A stretch of 26,687 nucleotides of DNA from an uncultured Anaerolineae bacterium (GCA_937942115.1 CALDFY010000236.1:1-26687), one strand, 5' to 3'. Counted from the first letter of the stretch, positions 1-7,848 are shown. Notes: generated by a model from the sequence alone, not told the origin. Numbers and translations are program-made.

Positions 1-236
1 ATTTCTTTGCGCTCTTTGCAACTGGAACAGTTCATAAGTGGTTTATTGCCTTGCCGCAACTTTTTTAAGCAATCTCCTGCAAGCGGGAGAGGGGAAGGGG
101 CCAGAGGGAGGGGTGAGGCCCATCACCTGGCAGGCGATAAAACTGACACCTGGAATTTTAATGCCGTCCAAAAGTGTCCTGAGTTCGTTCGGAACAGGTG
201 GAATTCTTTTCTCCCCTCCGGATCAGGGACGCGCCT
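1..236. other. non-coding left edge with G-rich repeat
   Basis: I find no convincing gene here. Around 79-121 there is a purine-rich stretch ending in GGGGTGAGG. It resembles the edges of the hairpin-bearing repeats at 2172-2214 and 26479-26523, read in the corresponding orientation. It lies downstream of the ABC permease stop, so it may act as a 3' untranslated region. Confidence 0.4.
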
Positions 237-1223
237 CTACGCCCGAATTTCCTGCCGCTGGAAGGAGATGTAACTGATAGCGAACAGGAGCACCGTCACC
301 GCTATCAGCCCGGTGAACTGCGGCCAGGCCAGCAACAGGCTCTGGCTCAACGGCAACGGAGCCCCCAGAATCACCCCCTCCTGGAATTGCAGCAACACCC
401 CTATCAGTCCAAAGGCCCGCAGAGAGGGGTACAGAAGCGCCATCATCACCTCGCTGTAGAGGGTGATAGGCGACAGGCGGGTCAGCGCCCGCGCGACCTG
501 GTCCTGGGCCAGCGCCTCCTGCAAAAGCCCGTACCGCATGGGCACCAGGACCTGCGCCAGTCCCTGGGCAATCATGCCCCAGAAGACGGTGAAAAAGAGC
601 CAGACGGCGATAGAGGCCAGGGCCGCCGTGGCCGGCTGCCGGAACCGGACCGAGAAGAGGAGCGCCAGCGCCAGCCAGACGCCGCCGTAGAAGATGGTCG
701 CCAGCAGAAAGAGGAGGGTCCGGGCCACCTCTTCGCCTCCCGGCGGGACGCCCAGCCGCACCAGCCCCATCCCGAAGACCAGCAGCCAGATGGCCGTCAG
801 CACCAGGGTCAGCGTGAACAGGCCCGCCAGGAACTTGCCGAAGAGCAGCGCGTCCCGGTAGATGGGCTGGGCCAGCACGCGGGAGAGGGTCCGCCGGTTG
901 AACTCCCCGTTGACCGTGTCAAACGTCAGCGCGATGGCGATCAGCGGCACCAGGAAGGCCAGGAACCCGATGAAAGCCGGCAACGGGTCCCGCTGGGTGG
1001 TGAACAGCCGCAGGAAAAGGAAGCGGTCCTGGCCGACAGTCGTGCGCAGGTTTTCCGCCGCCATAAAGACCGTACCGGCGGCCGTCAGCACGATCAACGC
1101 CTCCAGAATCAACATCCGGACGCCGGTGAGGTAGTCGGCCATTTCTTTGGCCACCACCGCCCAGAGTCCGGTCCACGGCGAGCCTTCGCGGGGAAGCCGT
1201 CCTGCCTCAACCTTCGCGGCCAT
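237..1223 (-). CDS. ABC-2 type transporter permease
   Basis: This is a polytopic membrane protein of about 328 residues with roughly six hydrophobic segments. The first follows the motif AVVAKEMADYL, which is typical of ABC-2 export permeases, where a cytoplasmic N-terminus precedes transmembrane segment 1. It should form the membrane channel for the ATPase encoded just upstream. I chose the ATG at 1223 because GGGAGGTGGAGC lies directly before it. That start overlaps the 3' end of the ATPase gene by 17 bases, which suggests translational coupling. A start 12 codons further upstream is open but has no comparable ribosome site. The substrate cannot be read from sequence. The adjacent NEW3 surface protein hints at export of a polymer, peptide or envelope component (inference). 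Confidence 0.88.
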   Translation of the reverse strand: MAAKVEAGRLPREGSPWTGLWAVVAKEMADYLTGVRMLILEALIVLTAAGTVFMAAENLRTTVGQDRFLFLRLFTTQRDPLPAFIGFLAFLVPLIAIALTFDTVNGEFNRRTLSRVLAQPIYRDALLFGKFLAGLFTLTLVLTAIWLLVFGMGLVRLGVPPGGEEVARTLLFLLATIFYGGVWLALALLFSVRFRQPATAALASIAVWLFFTVFWGMIAQGLAQVLVPMRYGLLQEALAQDQVARALTRLSPITLYSEVMMALLYPSLRAFGLIGVLLQFQEGVILGAPLPLSQSLLLAWPQFTGLIAVTVLLFAISYISFQRQEIRA

Positions 1224-2157
1224 GCTCCACCTCCCGGAAGTATCGGGCGTAGACGTCATCCAGGCTGGGCTCCTCCAACTGGAGGGCGCGCAGGGAGCCC
1301 CCGGCCTCCACGACGGCGCGGGCCGCCTCGCCCCGCAGGTCCCGGCGGCCTTCTATCACGTACCGCTCCGGCTCTACCGGCTCGGCCTTCGTGGCATCGG
1401 GCAGGCGACGGAGGGCTTCCAGGATGACTGCCTGCGACCCCGTTGCCTCTACGTACACCCGATAGCCGCCGCCCAGGACCCGCCGGGCCAGTTCCTCCAC
1501 CGTCCCCTCCAGGACCATCCGCCCGCGATGGAACAGCCCCACCCGGTCGCAGACGGCCTGAACCTGGTGGAGAAGGTGGGATGCTACCAGAACGGTAATT
1601 CCCTGCGCCTTCAGGTCGCGGATGGTCTTCAGGAACTCCCGCGCCGCCTCCGGGTCCAGCCCCAGCGTCGGCTCGTCCATGATGATGAGCCGGGGGCGCT
1701 TGATGAGGACCTCCGCTACCCCCAGCCGCTGGCGCATCCCCCGGGAGTACGTGCCCACCGGATGGTCGGCCACATCGGTCAGGCCCATCCGCTCCAGCGC
1801 CTCGTCTATCCGCCGGTACGCCTCCTCTCGGGGAATACCGTTCAGTTTGGCGATGTAGATGAGGTTCTCCCGGGCCGTCAGGTCGTCGTAGAAACCGACC
1901 TGGTCGGGGATGTAGCCGACGCGGGATTTGACGCTCAGCGGCTGCCGGGCCGGGTCCAGGCCCATCACCCGCACCGTCCCCGAAGTGGGCTCCGTCAGCC
2001 CCAGGAGCATCAGGATGGTTGTCGTCTTGCCCGACCCGTTGGGCCCCAGCAGGCCGAAGACTTCGCCCGGCTCCACCACCAGGTTCAGACGGTCCACGGC
2101 GACGAAATCGCCGTAGCGCTTGGTCAGTTCCTGTGTCTGGATGACCGGTCCGTCCAT
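1207..2157 (-). CDS. ABC transporter ATP-binding protein
   Basis: This 316-residue nucleotide-binding subunit powers the ABC-2 permease encoded downstream. The Walker A motif GPNGSGKT is near residue 39. The Q-loop region follows, then the signature region YSRGMRQRLG, a Walker B ending in IIMDEPTLGLDP, and the H-loop in ASHLLHQV. After the core domain comes a C-terminal extension of about 100 residues of the kind seen in drug and polysaccharide exporter ATPases. The start ATG has AAGGAGGG seven bases upstream. The gene is the middle one of a three-gene operon: 61 bases separate it from the NEW3 protein gene and it overlaps the permease gene. Family assignment is secure; the cargo is unknown. 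Confidence 0.95.
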   Translation of the reverse strand: MDGPVIQTQELTKRYGDFVAVDRLNLVVEPGEVFGLLGPNGSGKTTTILMLLGLTEPTSGTVRVMGLDPARQPLSVKSRVGYIPDQVGFYDDLTARENLIYIAKLNGIPREEAYRRIDEALERMGLTDVADHPVGTYSRGMRQRLGVAEVLIKRPRLIIMDEPTLGLDPEAAREFLKTIRDLKAQGITVLVASHLLHQVQAVCDRVGLFHRGRMVLEGTVEELARRVLGGGYRVYVEATGSQAVILEALRRLPDATKAEPVEPERYVIEGRRDLRGEAARAVVEAGGSLRALQLEEPSLDDVYARYFREVEHGREG

Positions 2158-2171
2158 AGGCCCTCCTTTTC

Positions 2172-2214
2172 CTCAACCCTCCCGCGCCGCCGACGGCGGC
2201 GGGGGAGTGGTGAG
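2172..2214. repeat. GC-rich palindromic intergenic repeat
   Basis: This lies in the 61-base gap between the NEW3 gene and the ATPase gene. The core GCCGCC-GAC-GGCGGC forms a hairpin, flanked by CTCAACCCTCCC and GGGGGAGTGGTGAGG, which themselves pair loosely. Similar flanks around a CCGCC/GGCGG core occur at 26479-26523. It looks like a second dispersed repeat family, distinct from the GTAG hairpins. It could attenuate or process the operon mRNA. Confidence 0.55.
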
Positions 2215-2218
2215 GAAT

Positions 2219-3379
2219 CTACCGGCGCCCGAAGCGCATCACGGCCCAGGCGACCACCAGAATCGCGACAGCGATAAGGGCAATCCCGGCCACTCCCCAC
2301 AGGGTGGAGGTGAGCACGGTGATGCGGAAGTCCGCCGACTCGTAGCCGCCGTCCTGGGGACGGGCCCGGACGGTGAGCATGTAGTCGCCGGCCACGGCCC
2401 TATCGGCGGGCTTGACGTGCATAGTGATCTCCACCTGCTGACCGGCGGGGATTTCCGGAATCCGCTCCGGCTCAAAGCGGACCGACCAGCCGGAGGGCGG
2501 GCTGGCGGAGAGTTCCACGTTGAAGGCCGACGCGGAGCCGGTGTTCTGGACCAGCAACCGGATGGGCGTCTCCCGGCCGGTGTAGACCTGGGTGGAGAGC
2601 CGCTCATCGGGCGTGCGGATGGTCAGGTCCGGCTGCCCCGTCACCTCGGCGACGAGGGAGACGCTGGCCTGGCTCTCCCCGCCCACGGCGACCACCTCAA
2701 TGGGATAGGTCCCGGCCGGAATCTGGGCGTAGGCCCGGGCCTCAATGCTGATCCGTTTGGACTCGTTGGCCCCGACCGGCAGGCTGGTCACATCCTGGCC
2801 CATATACCGGAAGGAGACCAGGAAGCCCTGCGGTGCACTGGCCTGCAGGTTGACGGTGGTCTCTTCGTCCCCCTCGTTCTTCAGGGTGGCGTCGTAGCGG
2901 AAGGTGGTGGTGGCAGACCCCCGCAGAGTGGGCAGGTCTACCGAGAGGCTGAGGCGGGCAGGCAGTTTGGCCGCTACCGTCACCTCCAGCGGGAACGCCG
3001 CCGATACCGTTTCCCCGCGAGCGGTCACCGTCCAGCGGTAGGTATCGCCGGAGGCGTTCGCCGGTACCACCACCCGCAGGCTGACGGTGGCGTCCTTCTC
3101 CGGCTCCACGTAGACGGCGCGCACTACATTACCGCCGCCCCGGAAGGTCGCCTCCCACCCCTCCGGAAGCCCCTGGAGGTCCAGGTAGACAATCTGAGGG
3201 GTGGAGGCCGTGAGCCGGAGGGTGAGGTTGAAGGTGACCGTCTCACCCAGTTCGGCGACCCGAGCAGGGTAATCGCAGAAGAGGAGCAGGCCCTGCCCCT
3301 CCTGAGCGTGGGCCGGGAACGGCCCGGCCAGGGCGATCAGGGAGACCAGCAAAAAAAGAACCGCCCAGTTTCGTCGCAT
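2219..3379 (-). CDS. secreted, membrane-anchored NEW3-domain protein
   Basis: This 386-residue protein has a clear export signal (residues 1-25, hydrophobic core AVLFLLVSLIALAGPF, cut near AHA-QEG). Repeated Ig-like beta-rich segments follow, and a single C-terminal membrane helix at about 358-379 is followed by RFGRR. The phrases NVELSASPPSGW and IPAGTYPIEVVA, with regularly spaced beta strands, match the NPCBM-associated NEW3 domains of COG1470-type proteins. The bulk should face outside and be anchored by the tail helix. The ATG has an excellent site, AGGAGGTGAAAT, and a promoter 85-115 bases upstream. It is the first gene of the exporter operon, so it may be an accessory or receptor for the transporter (inference). 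Confidence 0.85.
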   Translation of the reverse strand: MRRNWAVLFLLVSLIALAGPFPAHAQEGQGLLLFCDYPARVAELGETVTFNLTLRLTASTPQIVYLDLQGLPEGWEATFRGGGNVVRAVYVEPEKDATVSLRVVVPANASGDTYRWTVTARGETVSAAFPLEVTVAAKLPARLSLSVDLPTLRGSATTTFRYDATLKNEGDEETTVNLQASAPQGFLVSFRYMGQDVTSLPVGANESKRISIEARAYAQIPAGTYPIEVVAVGGESQASVSLVAEVTGQPDLTIRTPDERLSTQVYTGRETPIRLLVQNTGSASAFNVELSASPPSGWSVRFEPERIPEIPAGQQVEITMHVKPADRAVAGDYMLTVRARPQDGGYESADFRITVLTSTLWGVAGIALIAVAILVVAWAVMRFGRR

Positions 3380-3464
3380 ATTTCACCTCCTAAAGGGATG
3401 TGCGAAGGCTACGAGCGAACCAAGCGGTAAAGCAGACATGGTCGGTTGTATGTAACAATGGCAA

Positions 3465-3492
3465 ATTATAGCACTCTGGCCGAAAAAGTCAA
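3465..3492 (-). promoter_or_regulatory. sigma-70-type promoter of the NEW3-ABC operon
   Basis: On the minus strand, TTGACT (3492-3487) and TATAAT (3470-3465) are separated by 16 bases, with TGC directly before the -10 box (extended -10). The predicted start of transcription is about 80 bases before the NEW3 gene's ATG. No other good promoter is visible for this operon. Confidence 0.72.
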
Positions 3493-3603
3493 ATGTCTCA
3501 TCCTTCCTATCGGCGCCGACGGAAGTCGGCCGCTCTGGGCCTTCGGCCGGGTCCCTTCACTTCGTTCGCAACAAGGTCGGCCTTCGCCGACCTCCTGAGA
3601 AGG

Positions 3604-3740
3604 GCGTCAACGCAGGTTGACGCCCGGCGCAAAGCGTAGGGGCAACCCTTGCGGTTGCCCCTAGGGGAGGCCGATTTCCCATCGGCGCCCGAGGCGGCGG
3701 GAAGCGGAGAGCCGAAGCCAGCCTTAAGTTAACGCCTATG
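3604..3740 (+). repeat. 137-bp composite hairpin repeat, left copy
   Basis: This is a chain of hairpins: GCGTCAAC/GTTGACGC with a four-base loop, then GGGGCAACC/GGTTGCCCC with a five-base loop (starting with the GTAG foot at 3636), then GCCGAT/ATCGGC. A GTTAAC-containing tail ending at 3740 closes it. An inverted copy differing at about three positions occupies 26551-26687 and runs into the window edge. The hairpin-rich sequence upstream (3505-3603) may belong to the same element. Confidence 0.88.
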
Positions 3741-3800
3741 AGGTTTCCCTACCCCCGCCGCCTGCACCTTGTCCCCTCTCGAAGGGGTAAGGCCGCCGCC

Positions 3801-3829
3801 TTTACCCATCACCCACTTCATGCTATAAT
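3801..3829 (+). promoter_or_regulatory. nadC promoter
   Basis: TTTACC (3801-3806), a 17-base spacer, and TATAAT (3824-3829) preceded by TGC form an extended -10 promoter. Transcription would start near 3836. That leaves a leader of about 80 bases containing a hairpin and a parS-like palindrome before the nadC ATG at 3917. Confidence 0.72.
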
Positions 3830-3846
3830 ACCTCCACAAATTTGAT

Positions 3847-3875
3847 GTAGGACAACTCCACAGGGGTTGTCCTAC
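3847..3875. repeat. GTAG/CTAC hairpin in the nadC leader
   Basis: Two 13-base arms, GTAGGACAACTCC and GGGGTTGTCCTAC, pair with a single G-T wobble around a three-base loop. The element begins just after the predicted nadC transcription start and ends three bases before the parS-like site. Its GTAG and CTAC feet make it a member of the dispersed hairpin family found throughout the window. As RNA it would form a strong 5' stem. Confidence 0.75.
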
Positions 3876-3878
3876 AGA

Positions 3879-3894
3879 TGTTTCACGTGAAACA
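3879..3894. promoter_or_regulatory. parS: parS-like centromere site
   Basis: TGTTTCACGTGAAACA is a perfect 16-base palindrome. It matches the bacterial chromosomal parS consensus bound by ParB (Spo0J), TGTTNCACGTGAAACA, at every position. It lies in the untranslated leader of nadC. parS sites usually cluster near the replication origin, so this segment may lie in the origin half of the chromosome. No parA, parB, dnaA or gidA gene is visible here. Confidence 0.82.
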
Positions 3895-3916
3895 ACTCCT
3901 CCGCTGAAGACAAAAA

Positions 3917-4789
3917 ATGGACCCTGCCCTGTATTCCCACCTCATAGACCTGGCCCTGGCCGAGGACATCGGCCCCGGAGACGTCACCTCGGAGGCCGTG
4001 CTCCCACCGGACCTGCGCCTGTGCGCCCACATCGTCGCCAAGGGGGCGGGGGTTGTCGCCGGATTGCCCATCGCCGAGGCTGTCTTCCACCGGGTGGACC
4101 CGTCCGTCCGCTTCACACCGTGCGTCGGGGACGGCACACGGGTGGAGGCCGGAACTGTCCTGGCGGAGGTGGAGGGACCGGCCCGGAGCCTCCTGGCGGC
4201 CGAGCGGACCGCCCTCAACTTCCTCCAGCGCCTCTCCGGCATTGCCACCCTCACCCGCCGCTTCGTGGACGCCGTCGCCGGGACGCGCGCCGTCATCCTG
4301 GACACCCGCAAGACCCACCCCGGCTACCGGGCCCTGGAGAAGTACGCCGTCCGCATGGGCGGTGGGCAGAACCACCGCATGGGCCTCTACGATATGGTGC
4401 TCATCAAAGATAACCACATCGCAGCGGCCGGCTCCATCACCGAAGCCGTCCGGCGGGCCCGCGCCGCCCACCCCGACCTGCCCATAGAGGTGGAGGTAAA
4501 GAACCTGGACGAACTCCGGGAGGCGCTGGAACTGCCCGTGGACCGAATTATGCTGGATAATTTTGACCTGGAGGACATCCGCGCCGCCGTCCGCATCGCC
4601 GCCGGACGGGTGCCGCTGGAAGTCTCCGGCGGCGTGACGCTGGAGCGGGTGGCCGAACTGGCCGCGACGGGGGTGGACTACATCTCTGTGGGCGCGCTGA
4701 CCCACTCCGCGCCAGCGCTGGATATGAGTATGGAGGTGGTAGACAAGCAGACAAGTGGACAAGGGAGAGCGGTGGATAGCCGTTCGTAG
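3917..4789 (+). CDS. nadC: nicotinate-nucleotide pyrophosphorylase (carboxylating)
   Basis: This enzyme converts quinolinate and PRPP to nicotinate mononucleotide, CO2 and pyrophosphate, the third step of de novo NAD synthesis. The 290-residue length is normal. Family hallmarks are visible: EDIGPGDVTSEA near the N-terminus, ERTALNFLQRLSGIATLT, LDTRKTHPGYR followed by EKYAVRMGGGQNHR, LIKDNHI, EVEVKNLDE, IMLDNF and the closing VSGGVTLERV with GVDYISVGALTHS. The last 15 or so residues are polar, unconserved and probably a neutral extension. No strong Shine-Dalgarno sequence precedes the ATG. The leader carries a hairpin and a parS-like site. nadB lies on the opposite strand near the right end of the window. 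Confidence 0.96.
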   Translation: MDPALYSHLIDLALAEDIGPGDVTSEAVLPPDLRLCAHIVAKGAGVVAGLPIAEAVFHRVDPSVRFTPCVGDGTRVEAGTVLAEVEGPARSLLAAERTALNFLQRLSGIATLTRRFVDAVAGTRAVILDTRKTHPGYRALEKYAVRMGGGQNHRMGLYDMVLIKDNHIAAAGSITEAVRRARAAHPDLPIEVEVKNLDELREALELPVDRIMLDNFDLEDIRAAVRIAAGRVPLEVSGGVTLERVAELAATGVDYISVGALTHSAPALDMSMEVVDKQTSGQGRAVDSRS

Positions 4790-4871
4790 TAAGGCATGGA
4801 ACGAAGCAAAGGGCCGTTTTTGACCTCTCACTCTCCACCTTACCCAATCCATCCGGACCCGGAGGTGAAAA

Positions 4872-5363
4872 ATGCCCGTACCCCAGACTGTCGGAGAGTT
4901 GCTGGACATTCTGATCGCAGGGGAGAAAGCCTCGCAGGAGTTCCATCTCCGGCTTCATCGGATGTTCGCCCACCATCCAACCGCCGCCGAGGTCTTCTGG
5001 GCGACGGCCGCCGATGAAGCCCTCCATATCTGGATGTTGCAGCAGGCGCGGGAGTCCCTCACGCCAGAGCAGGCGACGTCCCCGTTGCCTCAGGAGATCG
5101 CCTGGAAGGTCTCCGAAATGACGGCCCTTTCGCCGGAAGCGGTGCTGGACCGCATCCAGACCCTGGAGGATGCGGCCCAGGCGATCCACGAACTGGAAGC
5201 CTACGAATTCGGTGCCGTTCTGGAATTCATCCTCTCCGAATTCTTCCCCACCGAATACCAGCGGCGGTTTCTGTATTCTCAGTTGAAGGAGCATATAGAC
5301 CGGCTGGAAAAACTGGGGCCGCCCGAATGGCGTCAGGCGGTTCTGGCGAACAAGGAGAAATAG
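4872..5363 (+). CDS. ferritin-like four-helix protein
   Basis: This 163-residue, all-helical, acidic soluble protein has Glu and His placed as in ferritin-like or rubrerythrin-like diiron bundles: GEKASQEFH in helix 1, ADEALHIWML in helix 2, HELEAYEFGAVLEFIL in helix 3 and LKEHIDRLEKL in helix 4. It lacks a rubredoxin domain and any export signal. The ATG follows GGAGGTGAAAA. Its stop is one base before the ATG of the DUF362 iron-sulfur protein, so the two are co-translated. That pairing suggests a shared redox or iron job (inference). Exact family and substrate are not recognised. Confidence 0.7.
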   Translation: MPVPQTVGELLDILIAGEKASQEFHLRLHRMFAHHPTAAEVFWATAADEALHIWMLQQARESLTPEQATSPLPQEIAWKVSEMTALSPEAVLDRIQTLEDAAQAIHELEAYEFGAVLEFILSEFFPTEYQRRFLYSQLKEHIDRLEKLGPPEWRQAVLANKEK

Positions 5364-5364
5364 C

Positions 5365-6498
5365 ATGGCGGAGAAGAGCGTTGTCTACTTCGCGACCGCC
5401 CGAGCCGTCCGCTGGGATTACGAATACAGCCTCGCGGCCCGGCTGGAGCGGATGCTGGAGCGGCTGGACCTGGGAAGCCGGATTGAGAAAAACGAGTACG
5501 TCGCCATCAAGACGCACTTCGGGTCGCCCGGCGCCCACCGTATCGTGCGCCCCCTCTTCCTGCGCAAGGTCGCCGATGCGGTCAAAGCCGTCGGCGGAAA
5601 GCCCTTCGTCTGCGATACGGTGCGGATTAACGGGTGGGACTACCTGGAAGTCGCCAATCAGAACGGGATCAACCCCCAATCCGTCGGATGTCCGGTTATC
5701 CTGGCCGACGGCCTCTTCGGCTGCGACAGCGTAGAGGTCCCCGCCGGCCCCGTCCTGGGCTCCATCCGGGTCGCCTCCGCCATCTACGACGCCCCAGCGA
5801 TGATTGTCGTCTCCCACTGTAAGGGGCACATTGAGGCCGGGTACGGTGGGGCCATCAAGAATCTGGCGATGGGGGGCGTGGCGGGCCGTCACCGCAGCGG
5901 CGATTGGCGACAGGCACGCGGCCACCTCCACGCCGCCGGTCCTGAATCCACTCTGGAGCGCTACCCGGAACGGTGCATCCTCTGCCTCCAGTGCCTTCAC
6001 GTCTGCCCGACAGGGGCCATTTCGGAGGTGGACGGCGTCCTGGTGGTGGACGATGAGAAATGCTGGCGCTGCGGGCGCTGTGAACGGGTCTGCCCCGAAG
6101 GAGCCATCCGGCTCCAGAAACGGGGACGGGACGAGTTCCAGGCCGGTCTGGCCGAGGCCGCGCGGGCCGTCCTCTCCACGTTCCGGCCGGGCAAAGTAGT
6201 CTTCCTGAACTTCGCGCTGGAAGTACAGCCCGAGTGCGACTGTATGCCGATGGCCGATACCCCGCTGGTCCAGGATCAGGGGATTTTCGGCGGAGATGAC
6301 ATTGTGGCGGTGGAGCAGGCGACGCTGGATGCCATCAACGGCGCCCTGCCGCTCCCCCAGTCCGCCGCCGCCGACCGGGGGGTTCAGCCCGGCTGGCGCG
6401 TCCTGGCGGAGACGCTGGGGGTGGACGGGCAGTTGCATGTGGACGCGGCTTTCGCCCTGGGGATGGGTCGTCGGGAATACCGCCTGGTGGAGGTCTGA
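5365..6498 (+). CDS. DUF362 protein with two 4Fe-4S clusters
   Basis: This 377-residue protein has an N-terminal DUF362 domain (about residues 1-190, with IKTHFGSPG, VCDTVRINGWDY and VVSHCKGHIEAGYGGAIKNL). A bacterial-ferredoxin insert follows, with CILCLQCLHVCP and CWRCGRCERVCP, enough for two 4Fe-4S clusters. A C-terminal segment contains the cysteine-bearing ECDCMP. There is no signal peptide, so it should be cytoplasmic. Proteins of this family are often annotated as ferredoxins of unknown role. AAGGAG lies before the ATG, one base after the ferritin-like gene. No U-tract terminator follows on this strand. The reaction is unknown. Confidence 0.88.
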   Translation: MAEKSVVYFATARAVRWDYEYSLAARLERMLERLDLGSRIEKNEYVAIKTHFGSPGAHRIVRPLFLRKVADAVKAVGGKPFVCDTVRINGWDYLEVANQNGINPQSVGCPVILADGLFGCDSVEVPAGPVLGSIRVASAIYDAPAMIVVSHCKGHIEAGYGGAIKNLAMGGVAGRHRSGDWRQARGHLHAAGPESTLERYPERCILCLQCLHVCPTGAISEVDGVLVVDDEKCWRCGRCERVCPEGAIRLQKRGRDEFQAGLAEAARAVLSTFRPGKVVFLNFALEVQPECDCMPMADTPLVQDQGIFGGDDIVAVEQATLDAINGALPLPQSAAADRGVQPGWRVLAETLGVDGQLHVDAAFALGMGRREYRLVEV

Positions 6499-6500
6499 GG

Positions 6501-6538
6501 AACAAAAATAGCGCACCACGGCGAACGCCGTGGTGCGC
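6501..6538 (-). terminator. rpsT intrinsic terminator
   Basis: GCGCACCACGGC and GCCGTGGTGCGC (6511-6538) form a 12-bp stem with a four-base loop. On the minus strand it is followed by TATTTTTG, a proper U-tract, so it terminates rpsT transcription 32 bases past the stop codon. On the plus strand only A and G follow, so for the DUF362 gene it would be at most a 3' stem. Confidence 0.88.
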
Positions 6539-6570
6539 AAAAGGGAGGGAGGGGGCGGGAGGGGCGCTGC

Positions 6571-6843
6571 TCAGGATTTACTCATCATCTGGTGGAAAAA
6601 TCGCATCAGCCGCGCCTTGCGGCGGGCGGCGTTGTTCTTATGGATGATGCCCTTCTCGGCCGCCTTGTCCAGCGCGCTGTATGCCCGGCGGATGGCCTCC
6701 TGGGCCTCCTCCGGCCGACCGGAGAGGATGGCCAGGCGGGCCTTTTTGACCATCGTCCGAGCGCGGGTGCGGAACATCTGGTTGCGCTGCCGCCGACGCT
6801 CGTTTTTGCGCATATTTTTGATCGCCGACTTCGTGTTTGCCAA
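6571..6843 (-). CDS. rpsT: 30S ribosomal protein S20
   Basis: This small, basic, helical 90-residue protein binds 16S rRNA in the small subunit body. The N-terminus ANTKSAIKNMRKNERRR and the centre KAAEKGIIHKNNAARRKARL are diagnostic. Translation starts at a TTG codon with GGAGG seven bases upstream. TTG starts for rpsT are known in E. coli, where they take part in autoregulation, so the rare start may be functional here too. The gene has its own promoter (6874-6902) and an intrinsic terminator, making it a single-gene unit. Confidence 0.97.
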   Translation of the reverse strand: MANTKSAIKNMRKNERRRQRNQMFRTRARTMVKKARLAILSGRPEEAQEAIRRAYSALDKAAEKGIIHKNNAARRKARLMRFFHQMMSKS

Positions 6844-6873
6844 CGCTTCCCTCCAGGATTCAGATGCAGGTAT

Positions 6874-6902
6874 ATTTTACCGCAATTTGCCGGATTTGTC
6901 CA
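6874..6902 (-). promoter_or_regulatory. rpsT promoter
   Basis: On the minus strand, TGGACA (6902-6897) is followed by a 17-base spacer and TAAAAT (6879-6874). Transcription would start about 25 bases upstream of the TTG start codon. A TTGACA also lies further upstream, at the end of the phosphoesterase gene, but has no matching -10 box. Confidence 0.6.
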
Positions 6903-6916
6903 GCGCGTCCGGCCTG

Positions 6917-7675
6917 TCAATTGATCGCCGCCCGGCGCAAAAGGGAGATCACCCACGGCCGCGCCGGGTGCTCCACCCGTTCCAGTTCGGCGATGACTCT
7001 CTCCACGTCGTAGGCCACCCGCCGCAGGGAGACCGTGCACTCCGGGCCATTGAAGTCCAGAAGGGTATACCCGGCGCGCGGGTCGCCGTCCAGCGGCAGG
7101 CCGACGCTCCCCCCGTTGACCAGCCGCACCCCACCTACCTCCCGGTCCAGTGGGCGGTGGGTGTGCCCGTAGACCATCAGGCGCGCGTCCAGGCCGGAAA
7201 GGAAGGGGAGAATCTGCTCCTCCGGCGTGTCGGGGAAGATGTTGGCCTCGTCGTCGCCGGGGACGGCGTGGACGGCCATGACGCGGCCGTAGCCAGGGAT
7301 GTCCATCTCCAGCCGGGTCGGCAGGTCGCGCAGGAAGAGGTAGTCCTCCCAGGTCAGCCGCCCCACCGTCCAGCGGAACAGCGCGTCCCGCATCTCCAGA
7401 AAGCCGGGCATGCGCGCCCAGTCCTCCGGGGAGCGCACCGGCGCCACCGGGCGGCGCCCGGTGACCAGGTAGCGGTCGGTGTTCCCCTGGAGGAAGGAGA
7501 CGTTGGGGAGCGCGCGCAGGCGGGCCAACGTCTCTTCGGGCCAGGGGCAGAAGGCGACCAGGTCGCCCAGTACCCAGTAGAAGTCCGGCCGGCCCTGGCG
7601 CTCCACGTCGGCCAGGACCGCCTCCAGCGCGGGCAGGTTGCCGTGGATGTCGGAAAGGATGGCCCATCGCGTCAT
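6917..7675 (-). CDS. calcineurin-like metallophosphoesterase
   Basis: This is a 252-residue cytoplasmic phosphoesterase. All dimetal motifs of the calcineurin-like superfamily are present in order: SDIHGN near residue 8, VLGDLVAFCP near 40, QGNTDR near 70, VHAVPGDD in the middle and VYGHTHRP toward the end. The GDLVAFCPWPEE and GNTDRYLV patterns place it with the small YfcE/MJ0936-like enzymes acting on phosphodiesters or nucleotides; the natural substrate cannot be deduced. The ATG follows AGGAGGTTTCT. The frame is open further upstream but with unlike codon use and no ribosome site. Confidence 0.9.
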   Translation of the reverse strand: MTRWAILSDIHGNLPALEAVLADVERQGRPDFYWVLGDLVAFCPWPEETLARLRALPNVSFLQGNTDRYLVTGRRPVAPVRSPEDWARMPGFLEMRDALFRWTVGRLTWEDYLFLRDLPTRLEMDIPGYGRVMAVHAVPGDDEANIFPDTPEEQILPFLSGLDARLMVYGHTHRPLDREVGGVRLVNGGSVGLPLDGDPRAGYTLLDFNGPECTVSLRRVAYDVERVIAELERVEHPARPWVISLLRRAAIN

Positions 7676-7788
7676 AGAAACCTCCTGTTCAGGAAACCCC
7701 GCCTTCACAGGGCGATTTCTCTCGGCGAACCGGCGTCGGTAGGTCTGCAGGAAATCGTGGCGGCGCTCTGACGGATTCAGGGGCCCCC

Positions 7789-7848
7789 AGATGCAGGATA
7801 GCCTTTCCAGGCCGTCCCCAAATATGGCGGGCTGAAAGCCCGCCCTAC
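7789..7848. repeat. paired GTAG hairpins (BIME-like)
   Basis: Read on the minus strand: a GTAG foot at 7848-7845, then stem GGCGGGCT/AGCCCGCC with loop TTC. A short AT-rich spacer follows, then a second stem GGACGGCCT/AGGCTATCC with loop GGAA and a CCTGC end. The second hairpin module is also part of the 106-bp tandem repeat at 10326-10643. The TAG of the foot is the stop codon of the small membrane protein gene. Confidence 0.8.

Noticed and set aside
2120..3430. 436-codon open frame on the plus strand
   Set aside because: Antisense to the NEW3 gene, which has a signal peptide, ribosome site and promoter. The composition is that of a high-GC shadow.
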